A DNA stretch of 64,000 nucleotides from Perognathus longimembris pacificus (taxonomy: Eukaryota > Chordata > Mammalia > Rodentia > Heteromyidae): positions 253,001-317,000 of the forward strand of contig NC_063161.1 in the NCBI RefSeq assembly GCF_023159225.1. The letters are read 5' to 3'. The notes under the pieces were generated by a model. It was given only the letters and a program-made list of their open reading frames with translations, did not search any database and had not been told where the DNA came from. Position numbers and translations under genes: made by a program. Positions 31,373 to 42,000 of the stretch are shown here, piece after piece; position 1 is the stretch's first letter; each line of letters starts with the position of its first letter.

Positions 31373-32120
31373 CCAAGTGAAGAAAATAAGCTGTACTTCA
31401 TGAACTGATTCCTTTTCAAGGCTTTCTTATTTTAAGTTCTTCAAACTATTAGGATTCTTTTTGCAACTAAGTAAAACAATACTAACAGCTTTAATTTTGA
31501 AGTGATTGCCTGAATGAACTACAAATTTCTACATAAATTACCTAATATCATTGTTCATGATACAGTAAGTATAGTTTTCTATTACATATGACCTCAAGTC
31601 AAGGAAAATAATTTGTAGTACATAATTAGAAATTGTATAGGAAACATAACTTTAGATGTAGATTAGAAATAAAACAAAAGTAAAGGTCTTTGTTTTTAAT
31701 GAAAACCATGTAAAAGCTTTGGCAGTATATTAGGAAAAGGTAAATTCCAGGCACTGAGAGGTAGTTTGCAGGGAACCCCTCCCCCTTTTATTTGGTCCTT
31801 TGCTCTAAAAATACATATAATTCTAAGAGCAACTCTTTCACTTGCTTTAAAATGTCTTTAACTCCTTTCTGTCTCTCATGTTCCATACTGACTTAGTAAA
31901 TTTTATCAACCATGATTTTAAAATTTATTCTGAATCAGTTTACTTCATTCTACTTCCACTATTTCTATGCTGGTCCTAACTATTACTGTCTTTCACCTGC
32001 ATTATTCCAATGATTCCTTAACATGTAAGTCCTATTATCACCTTCCAGGAGCCCATCTCACTCAAGGCAAAAGCTGAAGTTTTCTCTATGACCTACAAGG
32101 GCTGCCATAATTCTTTCTTC
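31373..32120. other. AT-rich unique intronic sequence
   Basis: No repeat, gene or promoter feature was recognised here. Confidence 0.5.
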
Positions 32121-32124
32121 TACT

Positions 32125-32360
32125 TTTATTTTTGGGGGCCAGTCATGAGGCTTGAATTTAAGGCCTGTATGCTGTCCTTGGGCTTTTGTGCTCAAGGTTA
32201 GTGCACTTGAGCCACAGCTCCACTTCCCACTTTTGGAAGTTAATTGGAGATATGAGTTTCATGGATTTCTGCCCATGCGAGCTTTGACTTATGATCCTTA
32301 GCTCTAAGTCCTCTGAGTACTTAGGATTACATACATGAGCCATCAGCACCCTGCACCATC
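32125..32360 (-). mobile_element. B1-like/ID composite SINE, antisense
   Basis: Reversed ID-like part, GGAAGTTAATTGGAGATA linker and reversed head (AGGATTACATACATGAGCC). Confidence 0.75.
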
Positions 32361-32479
32361 TTCTTTTTTTTTTTTTAACCTCATCTATTCTTTTCCACTT
32401 TAATGTCTATACCAAGAATATTGCACTCACTGATCTTCTTCCAACTTATCTGAAAGAGTCCTAGTAACCATAAATTTTA

Positions 32480-32595
32480 ATTTTTATTGTTATTATAAAG
32501 GTGATGTACAAAGGGGTTACAGTTACATAAGTCAGGAAATGAATACATTTCTTTTTAGACAATGTCACCCATTCCCTCATTTTCTCCCCGTTGAG
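32480..32595. repeat. Unnamed dispersed repeat
   Basis: GGTGATGTACAAAGGGGTTA followed by CAGTTACATAAGTCAGG and GAATACATTTC. Same family as the copies near 7262, 7890-8160 and 22335. Confidence 0.6.
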
Positions 32596-32632
32596 TAAAT
32601 TTTAATTTTAAAAATTGTATGATTATAACTTG

Positions 32633-32703
32633 AAGCTGGAGATGTAGTCAGTGGTAAAACACTTGCCTAGCATTCACAAATGCCTTGGGTTCAATCCCTA
32701 GAA

Positions 32704-32752
<49 letters not shown>
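32633..32752 (+). mobile_element. Monomeric ID element followed by (CA)n
   Basis: A single ID monomer (GCTGGAGATGTAGTCAGTGG ... CTTGGGTTCAATCCCTAG) ends in a (CA)n tract at 32706-32752, apparently grown from its tail. Confidence 0.75.
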
Positions 32753-32755
<3 letters not shown>

Positions 32756-32872
32756 GAATGGGATAATTCTGTGTGGGTAGAATTGAAAATCTGTGTGATG
32801 GTAGAAGAATTAGGTTATAATGTAATATTTAAGTTGTGTGGACTATTTGCTCACTTCACTTATATAAAATTC

Positions 32873-32875
<3 letters not shown>

Positions 32876-32919
<44 letters not shown>
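32876..32919. repeat. (TG)n microsatellite
   Basis: About 22 TG units. A further TG run is found at 33301-33320, on the other side of the LTR-like insert. Confidence 0.9.
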
Positions 32920-32923
<4 letters not shown>

Positions 32924-33301
32924 GGGGTCAGCTGCACCTTTAAGGGGCCACAGCTGACCTCAGCCTGTCCCTCCCCTTCCTGTCTTTAACAGGAAGAGAA
33001 GGAAGTCTGACATCACTTGAGAGACAGCCCCTTGGGACCAATCAGGGGCCCCTCTCTTGTGCCCGCCTTTGGGGTATATCTGGGAGGCTCCTCATTTGAA
33101 TAAACAGAAGCCCTAGAGGTTTTCTCCAGGGGCCGCGCATCCCTGTCCTTCTTGGCAGTTTTGGGCACCCTGCGACCACACGCCACCGAGGCTACCCGTG
33201 GCCATTGCTCCCGCGTGAGCGATAATGGACCACCCAGGAAGGGGCAGACAAGCCCCTTCCCCCGGCAAGGGAGGGGAAGTCGAGAGAGAGAGAGCCCGAC
33301 G
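32920..33301 (+). mobile_element. Probable solo LTR inserted in a TG microsatellite
   Basis: A 382-bp non-repetitive block starts TGTTGGGGTCAGC and ends CCCGACG (an expected CA end with the last base changed). TG repeats lie on both sides. It has LTR-like signals in order: CCAAT (33038-33042), TATATC (about 33076) and AATAAA (33099-33104), then a GC-rich R/U5-like part. No retroviral coding sequence adjoins it. The TG-repeat target hides any target duplication. Family not recognised. Confidence 0.6.
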
Positions 33302-33319
33302 TGTGTGTGTGTGTGTGTG

Positions 33320-33540
33320 CCAGTTCTGGAGTTTGAACTTGAACTCAGGGCCTGGACAATGTCCCTTAGGTTTATCAGTCAAGGCTGGTACTCTTACTTG
33401 AACAACACCTTCAATTCCAGCTTTTTGTTGGTTAATTGAAGATAGGTTTCACAAACTTTCTTGCCCAGGCTTACTTTGAACCACAATCCTTGGATCTCAG
33501 TTAACTGGGTAGTTAGGATTACAGGCAGGAACCACTATTC
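33320..33540 (-). mobile_element. B1-like/ID composite SINE, antisense
   Basis: Reversed tail (CCAGTTCTGGAGTTTGAAC), TTGTTGGTTAATTGAAGATA linker and reversed head. Diverged. Confidence 0.75.
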
Positions 33541-33689
33541 TATTTCATTTTGCATTTGTTTGGCTTTTGCAAGAAAACTAGATATTCTTCTAACTTTTAT
33601 AGTTTTGAGTTCTTTTCATGGTTCTCTTTTCATTATGTCTCCTGAGACTATAAAATATATCATAGTTGTTTTGGTTTTTGTGTGTGTGT

Positions 33690-33920
33690 GTGCTAGTCCT
33701 GGGGCTTGAATTCAGGGCATGGGTGCTATCCTTGAGCTTTTGTGCTCAAGGCTAATGCCCTACCACTTGAGCCACAAATCCACTTCCATCTTTTGGGGCA
33801 ATTAATTGGAGATAAGAGTCTCACAGGCTTTCCTGCCCAGGCTGGCCTCAAACTGTCATCCTCAGATCTCAGGCTCCTAAATGGCTGGGATTACAGATGT
33901 GAGCCACTGTTTCCAGCAAC
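33690..33920 (-). mobile_element. B1-like/ID composite SINE, antisense
   Basis: Complete reversed copy ending in GGGATTACAGATGTGAGCC. Confidence 0.8.
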
Positions 33921-33968
33921 TCATAGGTTTTAAATAATACCTAATTAAGTTACAGATTTTTCAAAGCT

Positions 33969-34180
33969 TTTTTTTTTTTTTTTTTTTTTGGTCAGTCCTG
34001 GGCCTTGGACTCAGGGCCTGAGCACTGTCCCTGGCTTCTTTTTGCTCAAGGCTAGCACTCTGCCACTTGAGCCACAGTGCCACTTCTGTCCATTTTCTAT
34101 ATGTGTGGTGCTGAGGAATCGAACCCAGGGCTTCATGTATATGAGGCAAACACTTGCCACTAGGCCATATTCCCAGCCCC
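33969..34180 (-). mobile_element. Dimeric ID-like SINE, antisense
   Basis: Complete reversed copy. TTTCAAAGCTTTTT is repeated before (33959) and after (34181). Confidence 0.9.
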
Positions 34181-34284
34181 TTTCAAAGCTTTTTAAAAAT
34201 GATTGGGGTCCCAATTCACAAATGGATAATAAGGTAGGCAGGGGGAGTTCTTAGGAGCTTGACTGTGAAGGTCTTTTTATCTAG

Positions 34285-34368
34285 TAAGAATGTGGTGCTG
34301 GGAATCAAACCTAGGGCCTCATGTATACAAGACAAGTGTTCTACCACTGAGGCATATTCCCCAGACCA
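34285..34368 (-). mobile_element. Monomeric ID element, antisense
   Basis: One reversed monomer: GTGGTGCTGGGAATCAAACC to CATATTCCCCAG. Confidence 0.7.
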
Positions 34369-34889
34369 AGAAATTGTATTTTATCCTAAAACAAATAGCT
34401 ATTGAAGGATTTCAAACAGACAGACTAGCATGTCAACAAGATCACCCCAGAGCAGAGCTGGGCAAGCTGAAGCTAAGTGGGAAGTATAAATAGAAGCTAT
34501 GGAAATAGTTAAGTAAAAAGTGAAGACAGGGCTGAGAGGGTGGCTTAGTGGTAGAGTGCAAGCACTGCTACTAAGACATATTCCCAGCCCCTCCATTTAC
34601 TTCTTATTGGTATTATTACACCCTAGTTCAAGTTACTGTAATCTTTAACAGTGTCCTAGTGCTGCTCCTCTCCCCATAGCCCCTCCACTCCCTGCCCCCC
34701 AAACAAAAACAGATCAGATATCTTTAAAGCATCACAGTGCTTTCCTAACTGAACTGGTTTACTGCTCTTGCTTCCTCTTAACCTTCTACAACAGTCCATC
34801 CTTCAAATACCAGCCAAAGACCTAATCACATAACCCCTGCTCTCAAACTCTACAGGCTTTACTCACTTTCAAAATAGCTTAAATTTGGA

Positions 34890-35090
34890 CCAGGAGTTTG
34901 GCCTAGTGATAGAGTGCTTGCCTAGCATGCATGAAGTCCTGGGTTCGGTTCCTGGGTACCACATACACAGAAAAAGCCACAAGTGGTACTGTGGCTCAAG
35001 TGGTACAGTGCTAGCTTTGAGCAAAAAGAGCTCAAGGACAGTGCTCAGGCCCTGAGTTCAAGCCCCAGGACTAGCAAAAAAATAAATAAA
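34890..35090 (+). mobile_element. Dimeric ID-like SINE
   Basis: Complete but diverged. The AAATAGCTTAAATT flank is repeated at 34874 and 35098. Confidence 0.85.
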
Positions 35091-35284
35091 CAAAACAAAA
35101 TAGCTTAAATTCTTACCTACTTAGCTGGTCTCATCTCATACCATTCATCTAATAAGCACCTTCCTATACTTTTTTTATATTTCTTAAAACAATCAGGGCC
35201 ATGCTTACCTTTTCTTTAGTCATTCCTTCTGTCTAGAACTCTCTCCTCCACATCTTAACCCAGCCAATACTTTTGTCACATGTC

Positions 35285-35660
35285 AGTTCAAGGATTGGCT
35301 CAGATGTACAGCACTTGCTTAGGATGCACAAGGCCCTGGGTACAGTCTTCAACACCAAAAGGTCACTTCATCAGCAAACATACTTTTCTAGTTAAAGTGC
35401 CCCTTCTAGCTGGGTACTGGTGGCTCACACCCATAATCTTAGCTATCCAGGTGGCTGAGATCTGAGGATGGCAGTTCAAAGCCAGCTGGGGCAGGAAAGT
35501 CCGTGGGACTCTCACCAGCAACTAACCACCAGAAAATCAGAAATGGCGCTGCTGTGGCTCAAAGTAGTAGAGTGCTAGCCTTGAGCAAAAGACTTCAGGG
35601 ACAGCTCCCAGGTCCTGAGCTCAAGCCCCATGACCAACAAAAAAAAAAAAAAAAAAAAAA
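35285..35660 (+). mobile_element. Monomeric ID (35285-35360) and B1-like/ID composite (35407-35660)
   Basis: An ID monomer (GGCTCAGATGTACAGCAC) precedes a complete composite SINE with an A tail. AAAGTGCCCCTTCTA occurs before (35395) and after (35673) the composite, a target duplication. Confidence 0.8.
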
Positions 35661-36101
35661 GAAGAAGAAAAAAAGTGCCCCTTCTACATAAAAGATTCTT
35701 CTTATCATACTACCTGGGTTATTTGCTTTGTAGCAATTACCACAAACTGAATATATCTTTATGAACCACTTATACATTGCATACTCTTTTCCTGTAATAG
35801 AAGCTCTGTAAGAGCATGAATTTTGTCTGTCTTGACCCACAGATACTGTGCTGTGGCTACAGAGACATAGCAGGTGTTTGATACACAGTAGATTCTCAGT
35901 GTGGTGTAATCAATGTAGATAATGAAATAGACTTCTTTTAAAGCAATATCCTTGAGGGAAGGGAGGAGAATGGATAAGAGAGACTTTAAAGAACAGGATG
36001 TGAATTTCACAAATCAAAGTTTCCTTTGTTAGTAGCTCCCAAGCATTGAACTTCCTGACTCATAGACTTAAAAAAATTACCTCAAGAACACATAAAAAAC
36101 T

Positions 36102-36317
36102 GGGGCTGGGGATATGGCCTAGTGGCGAGAGAGCTTGCCTCGTATGCATGAGGCCCTGGGTTCGATTCCCCAGCACCACATATACAGAAAACGGCCAGAA
36201 GTGGCGCTGTGGCTCAAGTGGCAGAGTGCTAGCTTTGAGCAAAAAAGAAGCCAGGGACAGTGCTCAGGCCCTGAGTCCAAGGCCCAGGACTGGCCAAAAA
36301 AAAAAAAAAAAAAAAAA
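36102..36317 (+). mobile_element. Dimeric ID-like SINE with 17-bp target duplication
   Basis: AAGAACACATAAAAAAC is repeated exactly at 36084-36100 and 36318-36334. The copy is complete with an A tail, so it is a recent insertion. Confidence 0.93.
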
Positions 36318-36334
36318 AAGAACACATAAAAAAC

Positions 36335-37310
36335 GGCATTCCAGTCATTAATTAGGTCAGGAAGACAAGAAATAAAGAACTTAAATATTATGTTATGTTT
36401 CTGTCTGAGGCCTACTAGGCAAAGAGTGGTACCATTCACTGGGTGACAGAATAGAAGGAGATTAGACATTAGTGCCCCCTCCCAAGAAGAAAGATTTGGG
36501 AAAAAAAATGAAAACAGTGAGTTAGCTTAGGTTGTTGAGTTTGAAATTCTTAGGGAACATTCCTAAGAAGTGCAGAAGACAGGTGTATATCTAGACCTGG
36601 GGTTTAAGAGCAAGGTCTGAATCCTTAACACAAACAGGACAATGAGGCTGTGGGCAGAGAGGGGCATTATCACTAAGACTATGGAGCAGAGAGAAAGTGC
36701 TGAGAAGGTATGCACTGATTACTTCAGAGCTAGCAGATCTGTCTCAGGTCTGCTAGAGAGCCTTTCATTCCTCACCTTCCAAATCGCAAAGATGATGGCG
36801 GGAGGGGAGAATCCAGAATTGTCTTTCAGATTCAGAGCTTTACCCTACTTGGGCATTCCTTTTCTTTATTCAGCCAACATTTATCCAATGCTCTATATTT
36901 TTCTAGACCTGAATTGAACACTAGGAATAGTTCATTGGAAAGCACTGTCCGGGACTTCATACTCTCATTCAGAAGGTAGACAAGTCCACTATCCACACAC
37001 CAGCTGAGAGATGCCATGATGAGAGAGACTCTGGAGTCACAAGAGAATTTAGTGGAGGCCACTAATTCTACGGTGAGGGCCAAGAAGGCTCTCCTCACAT
37101 ATCCACATGGACAATGAGAATAACACACCATATCTTAGGCCTTTCTTTTTCTATTCTAAGGACATCTGGCTCATTTCTTCATGAAATTTCCTGACAGCCT
37201 TATTGGTATATTTTTTTTCTTGTCTTACCTAGCCCAGGGCCTTATAGATATATAGAACAGCATCAAATATGTGCAAATGAAGTAATCTATATTGATAATG
37301 GTCAAGAAAG
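36335..37310. other. Unique sequence in SYCE3 intron 1
   Basis: No repeat or coding signal that I can support. Open frames here are short and lack family features. Confidence 0.5.
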
Positions 37311-37316
37311 AATCTT

Positions 37317-37522
37317 TTTTTTTTTTTTGGCCAGTCCTGGGGGTTGAACTCAGGGCCTGAGCACTGTCCCCGGCTTCCTTTTGCTCATGGCTAGCACTCT
37401 ACCACTTGAGCCACAGCACCACTTTTGGCCGTTTTCTGTATATGTGGTGCTGGGAAATTGAACCCAGGTCTTCATGTATATGGGGCAAGCACCCTTGCCA
37501 CTAGGCCATATTCCTAGCCCCT
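37317..37522 (-). mobile_element. Dimeric ID-like SINE, antisense
   Basis: Complete reversed copy. TCAAGAAAGAATCTT is present before (37302) and after (37522). Confidence 0.9.
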
Positions 37523-37699
37523 CAAGAAAGAATCTTAAGTGACTTAGAGTTCAACATTTTAAATTGCAGTAGATATGACATTATGTGCTTATTAGGATAG
37601 TTTCTGTGCTGAATCATACATAATTTAAATAATTTAATCCTCACCAAAACTCTAGCCCATAAAATACATTACTATTGACAATTGCCTTTTTGTTGTTGT

Positions 37700-38105
37700 T
37701 GTTATAGGGCTTGAACTTGGGGTTTAGGCACTATCTCTGAGCTCTTTTGCACAAGGCTAGCACTCTGTCACTTAGATCCACAACTCCACTTTCGGCTTTC
37801 TGGTGGTTAATTGGAGATGAGAAATGGATTTTCCTGCCATGATCCTCAGGTCTCTGCCTCCTGAGTAGCAAGTGCCCAGCTTTGGAGTAATAGTCTTGGT
37901 TTTATTTTGGTTTTGCCAATCCTGGGGCTTGAACTCAGGGCCTGAGCACTGTCCCTGGCTTCTTTTTGTTCAACACTAGCACTCTACCACTTGAGCCACA
38001 GGCCCACCTCTGGCCTTTTCTGTATATATGGTGCTGAAGAATCGAACCCAGGGCTTCATGTATACAAGGCAAGCACTCTTGCCACTAGGCCATATTCCCA
38101 GCCCC
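37700..38105 (-). mobile_element. Composite SINE (37700-37880) and dimeric ID-like SINE (37905-38105), both antisense
   Basis: GACAATTGCCTTTT appears before the composite (37677) and after the dimer (38106). The pair therefore looks like one target duplication holding both elements, or one insertion plus a later neighbour. Confidence 0.75.
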
Positions 38106-38154
38106 GACAATTGCCTTTTATAAGTCACAAAACTGTATTGTTGAAATATAAGTG

Positions 38155-38375
38155 AAGCTGGGTGCTTGTGGTTCATACCATGCTACTCAGGAGGCTGAGA
38201 TCTGAGGATCATGGTTTGAAGCCAGCCAAGGCAGAAAAGTCCATAGGACTCTTACCTTCAATTAACTACAAAAAATAAAAAATAAAAAATAAATCCAGAA
38301 GTAGATCTGTGATTCAAGAGGTAGTACCCAAGCCCAGAGTTCAAAAAATAAATTAAACTAAAAATTAAAAAATAT
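38155..38375 (+). mobile_element. B1-like/ID composite SINE
   Basis: GCTGGGTGCTTGTGGTTCAT head and a degenerate AAATAAA-rich linker. Truncated tail. Confidence 0.7.
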
Positions 38376-39093
38376 GTGTGTGTGAGTTGTCCAAGGCAGT
38401 GCAGCTGATATGTATGGGGAGTCAAGGTTTGGATCAAAGAAGACCAAATTCAGAAAAAATACTTGGTCTCAATGGGACATCTTCAATTCCCAGCAGAGTC
38501 CTGGAAGATTAACTTGATAATTTTTAATCTTAAAATGTGTTAATCATTTTATATTTTAGAACAAAACTAACTCCAATACAGGCTCTATAGCTTCATATCT
38601 ATATTTTATTAATACTGCCATCTGTTACCTTCTTGTTTGTCATGTGGTCTTATTCTCATATCACACACTGAAGATCTCTTGAGGGTAAGATTATATCTTC
38701 ATAGCATATCCACACAAAGCTTTCATTTTAGTGCATTTTTTCCAAAATAAGCTCACTATTGTGTTACCATCATAGCAAAGATTTTTTTTAATTTATGATT
38801 GTTAAAAATGTCTTCCACTTTAATCTCCCCAGTCCTCAGCTGTGCTTGAAGAGTATTTGCAAAGTAATAATCAAAGGCAGGGGAGGAATAACTATGTGCC
38901 AAACGCTATGTGAGCCCTTTACACTTATTGTGATCTAATCTTTACAACAGCCCTGTGATGTCAGTATTGTCCAAATCTGAGATGGGGAAAGCATTCTACT
39001 CAGCTGAGAGCTGTGGAGCTGGAACTGAAATGCCAGTCTATCTCATGACAGCTTTTTTTTTAATATATATATGTATATATATATACTTCCTAG

Positions 39094-42000
39094 ATGGCTG
39101 ATTCTGACCCTGGGGAAAGAAACTATGATAACATGCTGAAAATGCTGTCTGACCTGAATAAGGATCTGGAAAAACTATTGGAAGAGATGGAAAAAATCTC
39201 AGGTATGGTTTTCCCAAGATGTCTCCGCATTCTTACTGATAGTTCCAATCTTCCCTAAACTTCTGAGTTTATATTTAGTGCTTTCTCTAACAAGGGCTTC
39301 TCTGCATATCTCTAGCCTTGAGCAAAAAGAGCTCAGGCACTGAGTCCAAGCCAAGAACAAATAAGCAAACTTCTAAGAACATTATTCATCTGTAAATATT
39401 TTTGTAGAAAATTTCTACCTAGAAATATCTGTGACTTTTTGCCAATATACTTGAATATTTAAAATGTGTGTGTCAGGGACTGGGAATGTGGCTTAATGGT
39501 TCTTGCCTAGCATGCATGAAGCCCCAGGTTCCATTCCTCAGAACCACATAAACAGAAAAGGCCAGAAGTAACGCTGTGGCTTGTTAGCTGAAAGCAAACT
39601 GGTTCTGGTGGCCTTAAGTCACAAGTATAGAGCAAAAACTACAAATCAGACACCTGGGGATATGTTCATTTGTTCAAGCTACAAAACCACATCTGCATCA
39701 ACTGCCACAAACAGAAACACCTTCTGATAAAGTTTACCGTAATCTGATGTCATTCTTCAAGATCCATCTGCACAGACCAAATAGACAACTTGAAAAAGAT
39801 CGTGGTGGGAATCACATCCTTCACAACTGATAGTAGTACTAATCTCTTCAATATCTCCAGGAATGCACTGTTATGTTTGATTTACTACTTTTATACGTAT
39901 AAGCAGTGTCTCATTGGCTTCATTTGGCCTTTCCTGGGATGGTAGTATTTATCCCACAAATGATGTGTTCAGAGACACATTCTTGAGACAGAACCCCTCT
40001 GATCACTTGACCTCTAGCCCCTGCTCAGAATGCTGGACCACAGAGATGTTTTGGGTCTCCAGAAATTAGTGATAACTCAGAGCTAGTATGCATTATTAAT
40101 CCTCAAAGGGTCTAATTTTTTCCTTTTTTCTCAGTGTGGGTGATACTGACTATGACATTAGGTTGTAGTAAAAAGAAGTGACCCAAACACAGACCCTGAG
40201 GCATACTATTTACTTTCAGATCCAGTCAAAATGTTTGGACACGAAGAAAGAGAGACTCATGGAAACACAGAAACAGGAAGAGTAGTGTTATGTCATCCAT
40301 GGCAAGAGAAGGTTTCAGAAAGAAGTAAAGACTGATATATTTGTTTTTAGAAATATAAAAATCACTAGGCACTGGTGGCTCACACTTGTAATCCTTACTA
40401 CTCCTAAGGCTGAAATCTGTGAATTGGAGTTTGAAGCCAGCCTGGGCAGAAAAGTTGGAGAGACTCTATCCCTAAATAACAAGCAAAATGCCAAACTGAA
40501 GGTATGGCTCCAGTGGTAAAGCACCTGACATGAGTAAGAAAAGACAATGAATCTAGTGCCAGTGGCTCACACCCATAATCCTAGCTAGTCAGGCATCTGA
40601 GATCTGAGGATCATGGTTTGAAGCCAGCCCAGGCAGGGAAGTTGGTGAGACTCTTATCTCAAATTAGCTATCAAAAAGCAGAAGTGGAGCTGTGGCTCAA
40701 GTGGTAGAGCACTCAGGGACAATGCCCAGGCCTTGGGTTCAAGTTCCAGTACTGGCACACATGCACACATGCATGTGCACGTGCATACCCACACCCACAC
40801 CCACACCCACACCCAAAGCCAAGTAAGAACTTAAGGCTCTGAGTTTAAACCCTAGTACCAGCACAAGATAGAGAAAATAGGAGAGGGAGGGAGGGAGGAA
40901 GGGAGGGAGGGAGGGATGAGGGGAGGGAGGGAGGAAGGAAATGAGGAAGGAAGGAAGGAAAGAAAGAAGGAAGGAGGGAGGGAGGAAGATAGTGTTGTAT
41001 AGAAACTTCATCAGTGAGAAACTGAGAAGCCACATTATGAGAGATCAAATTGGGACTCTTTATTATCAAGCTGACAACTGCAGGTTGTCTCAAAGACCTG
41101 CAGCCCAGGATGGAGCTTGCACAAAGCTTTTAAAGACAAAAAAAAAAAAAATACATGTTTGGAGTGGAGAACCAAGCCAACAAAAGCAGACCATACAGGG
41201 AAATACTCAGGAGCAAGCAAAGTTTTCCATCTAGGGAAGTACTGAGAGGCCAGCTAAACTTTCCATATTGGGAAACAGTCAGATCTGAGCAAATCAAAAC
41301 ATTTAGGGGAATAATAGCAAAGCTCTCCTGGGGTTAAACAGCATGGCATCTGCAATTCAAAGAATGGCCTATCTCACCTCTAGGCCTTTGGGAGCTGGGT
41401 GGAAAGCCCCCACCACCCAGCAAGGCACCAGGATGGCTGTGAGGACAAGGCATGATGATTAGCTCCAATCTCCTTACTTCATTCCCCACTGGTTATATGT
41501 ACATAAAATCAAATCATTGATTTCCTAGTGAGAGAGCTGCATTGGGCTCTTAGGACCATGAGCTTAACCAAGTTACTTTAAACAAAGTTTACAAGTGAGA
41601 CTCTCCTGTACCAGACTTGTTCCATTAGCATTGAACTTAAACATAACCAACAATCCTTTCCCAGGTCAGGCTGGATAGGGTTTACAAATCTATGTACCAC
41701 AGAAAGAGTGGCAAACAAAGAAGGCTCCAGGGAAGGAGTTGACAGAAAGAGGATATAAATGTCTTAGTTTCAGGAGATCTGAAGTGGAGTATGATGGAGC
41801 CGGGGGGGGGGGGGCTCTCTACTTTTGCCATGGTGGATGTGCTCAGGATGACAATGTAGGGTCCCTTCTGGGTGGTTGAGAGGATGTCCTCGACCAAATT
41901 CTTAACCCAAATGGAATCTCTAGGTGGGAAGGGATGGACTAGATGCGAACTGGGCAGTTGACATGTCTCCTGGATCATTCACACACTTCCTGCTGAGTTG

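Noticed and set aside
36642..36917. 91-codon frame in SYCE3 intron 1
   Set aside because: Within the length expected by chance in unique DNA, with no recognisable domain and no promoter or poly(A) context.
40739..41093. Minus-strand Pro/Ser/Leu-rich frames
   Set aside because: Translations of the GGGA/GGAA purine tract and a SINE tail.
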